35,760 bases of DNA, taken from positions 1-35,760 of the forward strand of contig QOPE01000004.1 of the NCBI GenBank assembly GCA_003331565.1, written 5' to 3'. This DNA comes from SAR86 cluster bacterium. Its GTDB lineage: Bacteria; Pseudomonadota; Gammaproteobacteria; Magnimaribacterales; D2472. The notes under the pieces are model-generated. The model was not told the DNA's origin, ran no database searches, and worked only from the letters and a program-made list of their open reading frames with translations. This document shows, one piece after another, positions 17,393 through 26,495 of this stretch (positions are counted from its first letter, which is position 1; the number at the start of each line of letters is the position of its first letter). Position numbers and translations under genes: made by a program.

Positions 17393-18667
17393 ATGTCGAT
17401 CAAGTTAGTAAAAACTTTCAATCAGAGCCAAATTCTGGCGATGACACCATCCCTTCGAAAATCAATTGAATTGCTTCAACTGTCAAAATTTGAATTGCTT
17501 GAAGAAATAAAACATCATCAAGATGAAAATCCATTTATTAAAAATATCAATGAAAAGGAAGAATTTTTTGAATTAGATTATGAAAACTTTTCAGAAGAAA
17601 TTAATTTACAAGAACATCTGCTCAAGCAAATTTTTGATCTTTCATTAGAAAAAGAAGATGAAGAAATCTGTCAAACATTAATATATTCATTAGATGAAAA
17701 TGGTTTGTTGATCGATGAGCTTGAGGAACTAGAAGATATTTTAGAATTCAAGTATTCACAAACGAAAATTTTGGAGAATTTAATTAACGTTGTTCAAAAG
17801 CTTAATCCCCTGGGTGTTGGAGCTAGAGATTTTAAAGAAATGATTAAAATACAAGTTGATAAAAAAGTCTCTGATATTGAAGTGAAAGAAATTGCAGATG
17901 CAATTCTAGTTAGGTCAGAAAACTTTAATTACCAGGACTTGGAAAATGAATTAGCTAAGAATTTTGATAAAAAAAAGATAAGGGACGCAATTAATTTTAT
18001 AAAAAAATGTGATTTAAGTCCTGGAATGAATTTTTCAAAAAATGAATTTATACGCCCTGATATTGTGGTTAGTAATGCTAATAATAGATTAGAGATTAAA
18101 TTAATTGAAAATGATCTGCCAAGCCTGGGATTTGATCTTGAGCTATATGAGACATTTAAAAAAGAAAAATCATTATCACAAAAGATTAAAGATAAGGTTC
18201 ATGAAGCTAAATGGTTCATAAAGGCAGTTGAAACTAGGAATAAAAATGTATCTAAAATAGGTACCCTAATTTGCGAAAAACAAATTAAATTTTTAACAAA
18301 AACTTCAATAGATCTAGAGCCTCTTTCTGGAAAGGAAATTGCAAAGGAGCTTAAGCTTTCTACTTCGACAGTATCAAGAATTATTAGGGCAAAATATATC
18401 CAATATGATGATGGCCTCCTTCCCATGAAATCACTTTTAGCTCCATCCGTTTCTAAATCTAAAAAAATTACGTCACGAAACTTAATAAGAGAAATTGACT
18501 TATTAATCAAATCTTCTCAAAAAAGATTAAGTGATCAAATGATTACAAACTTACTCAACAAAAAAGGATATGGATTGGCACGAAGAACTATTAATAAATA
18601 TAGACAAAAATCTATTCGTCTCGAGGTGAGCTCATCTAAGATTAAGACTTTAAATGAAAGAAACTAA
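17393..18667 (+). CDS. rpoN: RNA polymerase sigma-54 factor RpoN
   Basis: Region I QSQILAMTPSLRKSIELLQLSKFELLEEI; RpoN box ARRTINKYRQKSIRL; follows lptB. Confidence 0.95.
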   Translation: MSIKLVKTFNQSQILAMTPSLRKSIELLQLSKFELLEEIKHHQDENPFIKNINEKEEFFELDYENFSEEINLQEHLLKQIFDLSLEKEDEEICQTLIYSLDENGLLIDELEELEDILEFKYSQTKILENLINVVQKLNPLGVGARDFKEMIKIQVDKKVSDIEVKEIADAILVRSENFNYQDLENELAKNFDKKKIRDAINFIKKCDLSPGMNFSKNEFIRPDIVVSNANNRLEIKLIENDLPSLGFDLELYETFKKEKSLSQKIKDKVHEAKWFIKAVETRNKNVSKIGTLICEKQIKFLTKTSIDLEPLSGKEIAKELKLSTSTVSRIIRAKYIQYDDGLLPMKSLLAPSVSKSKKITSRNLIREIDLLIKSSQKRLSDQMITNLLNKKGYGLARRTINKYRQKSIRLEVSSSKIKTLNERN

Positions 18668-20012
18668 TTCGTCATCAGAACTACCAACAGAGCTTATTAG
18701 TGCCTTAGATAAAACTGATAAGTCTTTTTCAATAAATCAGATTAAGCTTCAGCTTGATGCAATGAATCCATCTGAGATAGCGCATGCGATAGAGTCATCA
18801 CCTCCATATCAGAGAAAATTAATATGGTCACTTCTTGATCATGATGAGGAAGGAGAAATACTTACCGAGCTCCATGATGAGATTCAACAGGAGCTTCTTT
18901 TAAAAATTAATTCAGATGATCTGATTGAGATAATCTCAAATTTAGAGCTCGATGATATTGTAGATATTCTTCAGGTATTGCCTCAACCTCAGGTAGATGA
19001 GTTTTTATCAAAAGCATCATCACTTGATAGGGAAAAAATCAAAACGGTTATGGATTATCCTGAGGATTCTGCTGGGGGCTTAATGAATACTGACATTATC
19101 AGTGTAAGACCCAGACACAGCCTCGAGGTTGTAATGAGGTATCTAAGGTCAAAGAAAGCTCTTCCTAAAAATACTGATAAGATTTTTGTTGTTTCAAAAA
19201 ATGATCAGTATCTTGGCGATTTATCTATTTCAAAAATACTTGTTTCTGAGCCAACTTTAAGCGTTAGAGAATTAATGGAAACAAGTGCACTGCCTATAGA
19301 TGCAAACATGAATGATAAAGAGGTTTCAATTTTATTTGAACAAAATGATTTAATCTCTGCGCCAGTTATAGATGAGAATTCTAAGTTAGTTGGAAGAATT
19401 ACTGTAGATGACGTTGTCGATGTAATTCGAGAAGATGCTGATCAAAACTTAATGAGCATTACAGGTATTGCTGAAGATACATTTGCAGCTCCTGCAAGAG
19501 CAGCTAGGTCCAGAGTTGTTTGGCTTTCAATTAATTTAATCACAGCATTTGTTGCTGCCATGACAATTAATCTTTTTGAGAGCACTATTGATAAGTTGGT
19601 TTACCTTGCTGTTCTGATGCCAATTGTTGCTAGCATGGGCGGAGTTGCTGCGATGCAAACCCTTACCATTGTAATTAGGGGTCTTACTCTCCAGCAAATT
19701 AACAAAGCAAATATTAGATGGCTTTTTAAAAGAGAGCTTCTTGTATCAATTATCAATGGAGTAGTTCTTTCTGTTGCAATCGGTGGTATTACCTTCCTTT
19801 GGTTTCAGGAGGTGATGATCTCAATCTTGATATGTGTCGCTATGACTATCAACTTAATTAGCTCTGTAGTAGCTGGGATGGTTGTTCCGATAATACTAAG
19901 AAAATTAAATCAAGATCCTGCAATTGCAGGAAGTGTTGTTGTAACAACGGTAACGGATGTGGTTGGATTTTTTTCCTTTCTAGGCTTAGCAACTATATTT
20001 TTAATTAATTAA
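18654..20012 (+). CDS. mgtE: Magnesium transporter MgtE
   Basis: MgtE_N domain, two CBS domains, C-terminal 5-TM domain with LMPIVASMGGVAAMQTLTIVIRG. Confidence 0.95.
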   Translation: MKETNSSSELPTELISALDKTDKSFSINQIKLQLDAMNPSEIAHAIESSPPYQRKLIWSLLDHDEEGEILTELHDEIQQELLLKINSDDLIEIISNLELDDIVDILQVLPQPQVDEFLSKASSLDREKIKTVMDYPEDSAGGLMNTDIISVRPRHSLEVVMRYLRSKKALPKNTDKIFVVSKNDQYLGDLSISKILVSEPTLSVRELMETSALPIDANMNDKEVSILFEQNDLISAPVIDENSKLVGRITVDDVVDVIREDADQNLMSITGIAEDTFAAPARAARSRVVWLSINLITAFVAAMTINLFESTIDKLVYLAVLMPIVASMGGVAAMQTLTIVIRGLTLQQINKANIRWLFKRELLVSIINGVVLSVAIGGITFLWFQEVMISILICVAMTINLISSVVAGMVVPIILRKLNQDPAIAGSVVVTTVTDVVGFFSFLGLATIFLIN

Positions 20013-22392
20013 TTCTTTCAAGGACAGGATTGTTGATTGGACCTTTTACATCAAACTGGATTGTTGATGCATTTGTTAAGTCTTCTTGAAAAATTTCATT
20101 AAAAAAAAGAGCTCCGGCTGCTGCTGGAAGTCCTACAAAAATTCCTGCGTACCATGGAAGATTTTCTGTAATGCGTAAACGTACATCTAGACTAAGATCT
20201 AATTCATCAAAGTTGCCCGAATTATCTTTTTGAATCAAGCCTTTCCACATCATCTTTGATGAGTTCGTTTCAATTGTCATCGTTTCATTTAGTCGAACAT
20301 AATTTTTGGCAGCAATAGGATATATCTCTAACCGATCAATCCTTGTTTGAGCATACTCATCTAAACTTAGATCTAAGTTAGCAACCTTTCCAATTATATT
20401 TTTTAAATTAAATACTCCTAAAAGATTGAGAGCTGCTGAATTTGGTACAAAACTATCCCATGTTAAATCCTTTAATAGTAACTTTCCCTCGCCTTCTAAG
20501 CTATTGAGGTTTTTAATGTTTTTGAATTGAAAATTTAAATCAAGATCTGCATAACCTAAGTTAAAGTCATCATTAAAATTTAAAGGATTAAAATTTAAAT
20601 CCTCAATGATGTATTTACCTTTAAAACGATAGAAATCCTCCTTTGAGTCATAGAAAAAATAGTTTGCCTCTGATTTTTCACTGTATGTCTTGATTATGCT
20701 TGATGACAACTGAATGTTGTTTATACCAAGTTTTGTACCAGATTTTTGGATATATGCTGAGAGATCCTCAAAAAATATATTATTAATAGTTGAGTTAGAT
20801 AAGATGATTCTGAGGTTCAAATCATTCATTAAGCCTGATTCAGAATTCAAAGCATTGAAATCATAAATAAAATTTAAGCCATTTATCTCAGCCTTTATAA
20901 AGCTTGTTGAATCATTAAAAACCTTACCAGATATTTGTTCGCCTGTTAGCTGAAGATCAAATAAACCATTTTGAACATTAACCCTACCCTGTTGATTAAG
21001 GTATTTTTGATTAAAAAAATAGAGTTCCTGTATATCAAAATCAATATTTAATTTAGTTTGATTGGAGCTAGGATTTTGTGATGATAAGAAATCGAATAAT
21101 TCATCTGTATTAAATGAATCAAGCTCAGCAATCAGATAATATTGATTTGGTCCTAAATTATTTATTAATTTTGTTTTTGCCTTCCCCAAATGAATCAAGG
21201 CTGAATTCAGATTTAAATTAGGGAGATAAGCATCTAACTTATTGTTGGTAACTTTTAAAGATTGCGTTTTATTTTCGTAAATTATGTCTGTGTCTAAAGG
21301 CACATCTGAATTTTTACGTATGTAGGCAAAAGGTGAATTAAATGAGGTGCCAATAAAATTTGTCTTTGCAAATGCTGTAATTGATTCATTTGAAAAAATT
21401 ATATTAAGGTTAGTTTTTGTTTCTCCATCTAGCTGAAGGAAATCTTGATCAAAATAAAATCTATTTGGATCTAAGTCTATGCTTGTTTTGAGTTGAATAT
21501 TAGGAGTTTGTTTTAACTCATAACCCAATAAATTTGCTTTTACATTTTTTTGATTTTCAAGGTTAAAAAAGATAATTCCTTCAAGGTTTTGTAAATCCTT
21601 GATGGTTAAGCTGGCATTCATTAATCTCAAAGAATGATCAAGAAGGAAAAATGATCTTCCTTTAATATTTGAAACTTCAATTAAATGCTCAAGTTCTTTA
21701 GAGCGAAAGTTGTAAACTCCTGATTCTAGAATACTCATAGATGGAGCTATGGAAAGTTCTCTCAGATCAAAATTAATCAGCTGACTAATAATATTTAATT
21801 CTTTCTTATTTGGTACGTGGCTTGATGAAAAATGTATTTTCCCCGAAGCAATATCAACATTAACCCTAAAATCTCTGCCAGATATCTCATTAAAATTTCC
21901 GGTTATAGCATTTACTAATAATTGACCTTGCCTAAAGTAGATAGCTCCTTTATCTAAACTAACTAAATTAGATAGAAACTGATAATTCAAATGTGAAAAA
22001 TTTAATTTGTCTTTATCAAAATTAAGCTTTTCAGAAAAAAATTCCTGACCACCAATCTTCAAAGAAATTTTATTTAACTGGGCACTAGAAAAAATAATTG
22101 AGCTTAAAATTTCAATCGAGAATGTTATTTCTTCAGCCTTAAATATTCTTTCGTTTGAGTTATTCAAAACGCTTATTTCAGTGAAACTTAGTTTTGGAGT
22201 TAGTGCTGATCCCGTTCTTTTAATTTTTTCATAATTAATATCAAGACTGGTCAGCAAATAGTCATCGATATACTTAAGGCTCGCTTCAGGAAATCTATTT
22301 ATTGATATAAGTATCAATAAGACTAAAATTAATGTAAATCCTGTTGCTATGATTAATGTAGTTAGTCCAATCCTCTTAATTGTTCTAAGCAT
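20005..22392 (-). CDS. YhdP/AsmA-like envelope protein (short form)
   Basis: N-terminal TM, beta-rich body, C-terminal LPWYAGIFVGLPAAAGALFFNEIFQEDLTNASTIQFDVKGPINNPVLERI resembles the YhdP C-terminus; downstream of mreBCD, as yhdP is. Confidence 0.78.
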   Translation of the reverse strand: MLRTIKRIGLTTLIIATGFTLILVLLILISINRFPEASLKYIDDYLLTSLDINYEKIKRTGSALTPKLSFTEISVLNNSNERIFKAEEITFSIEILSSIIFSSAQLNKISLKIGGQEFFSEKLNFDKDKLNFSHLNYQFLSNLVSLDKGAIYFRQGQLLVNAITGNFNEISGRDFRVNVDIASGKIHFSSSHVPNKKELNIISQLINFDLRELSIAPSMSILESGVYNFRSKELEHLIEVSNIKGRSFFLLDHSLRLMNASLTIKDLQNLEGIIFFNLENQKNVKANLLGYELKQTPNIQLKTSIDLDPNRFYFDQDFLQLDGETKTNLNIIFSNESITAFAKTNFIGTSFNSPFAYIRKNSDVPLDTDIIYENKTQSLKVTNNKLDAYLPNLNLNSALIHLGKAKTKLINNLGPNQYYLIAELDSFNTDELFDFLSSQNPSSNQTKLNIDFDIQELYFFNQKYLNQQGRVNVQNGLFDLQLTGEQISGKVFNDSTSFIKAEINGLNFIYDFNALNSESGLMNDLNLRIILSNSTINNIFFEDLSAYIQKSGTKLGINNIQLSSSIIKTYSEKSEANYFFYDSKEDFYRFKGKYIIEDLNFNPLNFNDDFNLGYADLDLNFQFKNIKNLNSLEGEGKLLLKDLTWDSFVPNSAALNLLGVFNLKNIIGKVANLDLSLDEYAQTRIDRLEIYPIAAKNYVRLNETMTIETNSSKMMWKGLIQKDNSGNFDELDLSLDVRLRITENLPWYAGIFVGLPAAAGALFFNEIFQEDLTNASTIQFDVKGPINNPVLERIN

Positions 22393-22861
22393 AAAAAAAC
22401 TTCTGTCTAAACCTTCTCATTCCAAAATAAACTGGGAACCACAGGATCATGCTTGTAATCCAATAAATAAAAATATCTAAATAGGAGTAATGCAATGGGT
22501 GATGAAAAAGGTAAAACAGCGCTGAGATAAACGCCGCAGATGTTCCGAAAAATATTGATAATTGTAAATATGAAAAAAGACGAAAGGTATAAGCATAAGC
22601 ATGAATAATTAGTGAGAATAGACAGTAAAGTGAAATATGAAATCCTATGGCTGAATTCGAAAGAAAATCTACAAAGAATCCAATCAAAATCGATTGATTG
22701 ACCCTTATTTTCTCTGGTGCAGCAAAGACCCAGTAACTAAATATCAAATATGAGAAGTTAGTATCAAAAAAAACACTGCCAAGCTTAAATGATAATAATG
22801 AATCCAGAATAATTGCAAAAATGATGCTTGAGTAAACTATTATTATTTCTCTTGTGCTCAT
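22385..22861 (-). CDS. mreD: Rod shape-determining protein MreD
   Basis: 158 aa polytopic membrane protein after mreC; MreD-type sequence (GFFVDFLSNSAIGFHIS). Confidence 0.9.
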   Translation of the reverse strand: MSTREIIIVYSSIIFAIILDSLLSFKLGSVFFDTNFSYLIFSYWVFAAPEKIRVNQSILIGFFVDFLSNSAIGFHISLYCLFSLIIHAYAYTFRLFSYLQLSIFFGTSAAFISALFYLFHHPLHYSYLDIFIYWITSMILWFPVYFGMRRFRQKFFYA

Positions 22862-23637
22862 GTTGGTTTAAATAAAAATACTTTTTCATCTGTTAATGGA
22901 TTTGCAAAGATTTCAATGGAAATTAAATACTCATTGTCCTCAGCCTGAATAAGACTTATGGCTTTACCAACAGGCATATCTTTATTAAAAATTCCTCCAA
23001 ATCCAGAAGTATGAAATTCTTGTCCAATAATTAATTCCTTATCTAGATCCTTAGATGATTTACAAATAAGCAACCTCTCAAAACCACTACCTTCAGCGTT
23101 ACAGTAAACCTCAACATCTTTATTGTAAATTGGGATTTTGTGATCAATGTCACTCAGTAAAATTAGTTCAAATGAATTAGGATGATCTTCAATGATTTGG
23201 CCAATCAGACCAGTTGAATTAAGAGCAAAGCCTTTTTGATAGGATTTTTCATTTTTTTCTACAAACATTCTGTGATTTGAGCAGCAAAAGTACTGATCAG
23301 TATCAAAATCAATAATCCTATGTGGAGGACTCACATCACTGAGCTTTGAGTTAAATATATCCTGCTGTGCAACAACTGATAAAATACTCAACTGCTCTTT
23401 CAAACTTTTATTTTCATTTATCAATAATTTTTTTTCGCTGAAGTTTATTTGGGCTGATGCAAATGAATTTTTGAGGTTGTTCAAGCCTGATTGCAGAAAG
23501 TTTTTAGAGCTTATTTTTATTCGATCTAATGGATCAAATGTTTGATAAGTAATATCAAGAGAGAATAAAGTTAATCCAAATAAACACGCAACGACATATG
23601 GTAATCTTGAGTTGAATCTGGGCGTCTCGTTCGCCAT
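22858..23637 (-). CDS. mreC: Rod shape-determining protein MreC
   Basis: N-terminal TM, coiled coil, beta-barrel core (GLIGQIIEDHPNSFELILLSDIDHKIPI). Confidence 0.93.
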   Translation of the reverse strand: MANETPRFNSRLPYVVACLFGLTLFSLDITYQTFDPLDRIKISSKNFLQSGLNNLKNSFASAQINFSEKKLLINENKSLKEQLSILSVVAQQDIFNSKLSDVSPPHRIIDFDTDQYFCCSNHRMFVEKNEKSYQKGFALNSTGLIGQIIEDHPNSFELILLSDIDHKIPIYNKDVEVYCNAEGSGFERLLICKSSKDLDKELIIGQEFHTSGFGGIFNKDMPVGKAISLIQAEDNEYLISIEIFANPLTDEKVFLFKPT

Positions 23638-23643
23638 TTATAA

Positions 23644-24693
23644 CTACTCTGTTGAAAGTAAATCAATATTATATTTATCGATAATTTCAAGCGCCTGACC
23701 ACCACCCCTAGCAACGCAAGTTAAAGGATCTTCAGCAATAATTACAGGTATTCCAGTTGAATTAGATATTAGCTTATCTAAATCTCTTAACATGGCGCCA
23801 CCGCCAGTTAAAACAATGCCTCTCTCTGCTATATCAGCAGCTAACTCGGGAGGAGAAAGCTCAAGTGCATTTCTAATAGCCCTAACCATACCGTAAAGAG
23901 GATCTTTCATGGCTTCGAAAACCTGTTGGCTATTTAAGGTAAAACTTTCAGGTATTCCCTCAGCAAGATTTCTACCGGTGACAGTCATTTCAGTTTTTTC
24001 AGAGTCATCTGTTGCACAACCAACAGTTTTTTTAATTTTTTCAGAAGTTGATTCACCAATAACACATCCATAATTTCTTCTAACCCAGGAGGTGATTGAT
24101 TCATCCATTTTATCTCCACCAATCTTTACAGATTCAGCATAAACGACTCCATTTAGTGAAAGTATTGCTATCTCAGTAGTGCCGCCACCAATATCAACAA
24201 CCATGTTTCCATTGGCTTCTTCAACAGGAAGGCCTGCACCAATTGCGGCAGCCATAGGCTCTTCAATTAATTTGACATCGCGGGCACCTGCTCCAAGGAC
24301 AGATTCTCTGATTGCCCTTCTTTCAACTTGAGTAGATCTACATGGCACACATACTAATACTCTAGGGCTAGGTTTGATAAATCTTTGCTCATGAACTTTA
24401 GCAATAAAGTGTTGAAGCATTTTTTCAGTGACCTGGAAATCAGCTATCACACCATCAGATAAAGGTCTTATTGCATTGATATTGCCTGGGGTTCTACCAA
24501 GCATTTTTTTTGCTTCATGGCCAACTGCAACTACTGTTTTTTGGCCTTTTGACTCTCTAATTGCAACAACACTGGGCTCATTTAAAACGATGCCAACCTC
24601 TTTGGTGTAAATGAGAGTATTTGCTGTACCAAGATCTATTGAAAGATCATTCGAAAACATACCTCTAACTGTTTTAAATAAGTTATATTTCAA
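23644..24693 (-). CDS. mreB: Rod shape-determining protein MreB
   Basis: [36 protein letters not shown], actin-fold motifs. Confidence 0.99.
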   Translation of the reverse strand: MKYNLFKTVRGMFSNDLSIDLGTANTLIYTKEVGIVLNEPSVVAIRESKGQKTVVAVGHEAKKMLGRTPGNINAIRPLSDGVIADFQVTEKMLQHFIAKVHEQRFIKPSPRVLVCVPCRSTQVERRAIRESVLGAGARDVKLIEEPMAAAIGAGLPVEEANGNMVVDIGGGTTEIAILSLNGVVYAESVKIGGDKMDESITSWVRRNYGCVIGESTSEKIKKTVGCATDDSEKTEMTVTGRNLAEGIPESFTLNSQQVFEAMKDPLYGMVRAIRNALELSPPELAADIAERGIVLTGGGAMLRDLDKLISNSTGIPVIIAEDPLTCVARGGGQALEIIDKYNIDLLSTE

Positions 24694-24727
24694 TTCCGGT
24701 CCCCTTCATGTAAATAATGATACAAAT

Positions 24728-24735
24728 AGTATAAT
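24728..24735. promoter_or_regulatory. Overlapping bidirectional -10 candidate between mreB and gatC
   Basis: AGTATAAT: TATAAT on plus (24730-24735) and TATACT on minus (24728-24733), inside the 69-bp divergent gap. Confidence 0.45.
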
Positions 24736-24762
24736 ATTGCGATTTTAAAACAATAATATCAT

Positions 24763-25044
24763 ATGGATGATCAAACAGTCAGAACTATTTGCTACCTCTC
24801 AAGACTTAGATTGGATGATGAAAAGTCTAAAAAAATATTGAGCGATCTAGATACAATTATTGGAATGATTGACTCCTTATCGGCTACAAATACTGAAAAT
24901 ATTTCGCCTCTTTATAACCCTTTAGAAGAAACTGCAAGAAAATTTAATGACAAAATAAAATCTGATAATAATAAGGAGCTATTCCTAGAAAATGCTCCAG
25001 AATCAGATGAAAATTTCTTTTTAGTCCCTAAGGTTGTTGATTAA
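24763..25044 (+). CDS. gatC: Asp-tRNA(Asn)/Glu-tRNA(Gln) amidotransferase subunit GatC
   Basis: LSRLRLDDEKSKKILSDLDTIIGMIDSL; precedes gatA. Confidence 0.92.
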   Translation: MDDQTVRTICYLSRLRLDDEKSKKILSDLDTIIGMIDSLSATNTENISPLYNPLEETARKFNDKIKSDNNKELFLENAPESDENFFLVPKVVD

Positions 25045-26493
25045 ATGCAATTTCAAACAATCAAAGAAATCAATGATGGACTGGTTTCTAAAAAATTCTC
25101 TGTTGAAGAGCTAATCAAAGATACTTTTGCCCTAATTAACGAAAACAAAGTGTTAAATTGTTTTATCTCATTGAATGAAGAAAATGCTCTTGCAAGAGCA
25201 AAAAAAATAAAGGTTAGTAAAGATTCGCACCTGTTATCTGGTGTTCCTATTGCACAAAAAGATCTTTTTTGTACAAAAGGAATTAAAACAACTTGCGGAT
25301 CAAAAATGCTTGAAAACTTTTATCCGCCCTATAGCTCAAAAGTTGAAGAAGCATTGGATGCCGCTGGTTCAATATGCATTGGTAAAACAAATATGGATGA
25401 GTTCGCAATGGGATCATCTAATGAAACGAGTTTCTTTGGAAATGTACACAACCCATGGAAAAAGGGATTTGTTCCAGGAGGAAGCTCTGGTGGTGCAGCA
25501 TGCTCAGTGGCAGCTGGTTTAGTACCCGCGGCGACTGGAACGGATACAGGTGGCTCAATCAGACAACCAGCTGCATTATGTGGTCTCACTGGCATTAAGC
25601 CAACTTATGGGAGAATCTCAAGGTGGGGAATGATCGCTTTTGCCTCGAGCTTAGACCAAGCTGGACCAATTTGTAGAACTGCTGAAGACTGTTCAATTTT
25701 ACTTGATGCAATGACTGGTTATGACTCGAGAGATACTACATCTCTTAATCTTGACCCCACCAACACATATACTGACTTAAAGAAGCCATACGAAAATCTA
25801 AGAATAGGAATAGTGAATGAATTTAATGTAGATGCTTTAAGTAAAGAATCTCAAACGTTATTCAATGAGTCACTAAAAGTTTTTGAGTCACTGGGTGCTT
25901 CAATTCACAAGATTTCTCTACCAAACATTAATCAATCAGTACCTACATACTATGTCATTGCTCCTGCAGAATGTTCTTCAAATCTTTCCAGATATGATGG
26001 AGTGAAATTTGGTCATCGAAGTCTTGAAGCTGAAGATCTCGAATCTCTGTACATAAATTCTAGAAGTGAGGGATTTGGCGATGAAGTTAAAAGAAGGATA
26101 CTGATAGGTACTTATGTTTTATCAGCAGGATATTACGATGCATATTATAAAAAAGCACAACAGGTTAGAAGGCTTATAAAGAACGATTTTGAGGAAGCAT
26201 TCAAAGAGGTGGATCTAATTGTCTCACCTACTTCGCCAAGTGAAGCATTTGAATTTGGAACAAAGGGGACTCAAGACCCAACTGAATTATATCTTGAAGA
26301 TCTTTTTACTATTTCATCAAATCTTGCAGGTCTTCCAGCCCTATCAATGCCTCATGGCTTTGTAAATGGATTACCAGTAGGTATTCAGCTTATAGGAAAC
26401 TATCTTGAAGAAAGCATGATCTTAAATTTTGCTAATAGGTTTCAGCAAAGAACAGATTTTCACAATGCAAAACCAACTTTTGAGGGTTTTTAA
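25045..26493 (+). CDS. gatA: Asp-tRNA(Asn)/Glu-tRNA(Gln) amidotransferase subunit GatA
   Basis: Amidase signature GGSSGGAACSVAAGLVPAATGTDTGGSIRQPAALCG. Confidence 0.98.
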   Translation: MQFQTIKEINDGLVSKKFSVEELIKDTFALINENKVLNCFISLNEENALARAKKIKVSKDSHLLSGVPIAQKDLFCTKGIKTTCGSKMLENFYPPYSSKVEEALDAAGSICIGKTNMDEFAMGSSNETSFFGNVHNPWKKGFVPGGSSGGAACSVAAGLVPAATGTDTGGSIRQPAALCGLTGIKPTYGRISRWGMIAFASSLDQAGPICRTAEDCSILLDAMTGYDSRDTTSLNLDPTNTYTDLKKPYENLRIGIVNEFNVDALSKESQTLFNESLKVFESLGASIHKISLPNINQSVPTYYVIAPAECSSNLSRYDGVKFGHRSLEAEDLESLYINSRSEGFGDEVKRRILIGTYVLSAGYYDAYYKKAQQVRRLIKNDFEEAFKEVDLIVSPTSPSEAFEFGTKGTQDPTELYLEDLFTISSNLAGLPALSMPHGFVNGLPVGIQLIGNYLEESMILNFANRFQQRTDFHNAKPTFEGF

Positions 26494-26495
26494 TA

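Noticed and set aside
18199-18510. 103-aa minus-strand ORF inside rpoN (also similar ones in gatA, gatB, kdsD, murA, lptB, degS)
   Set aside because: All are antisense shadows of strongly conserved genes with no recognisable domains.
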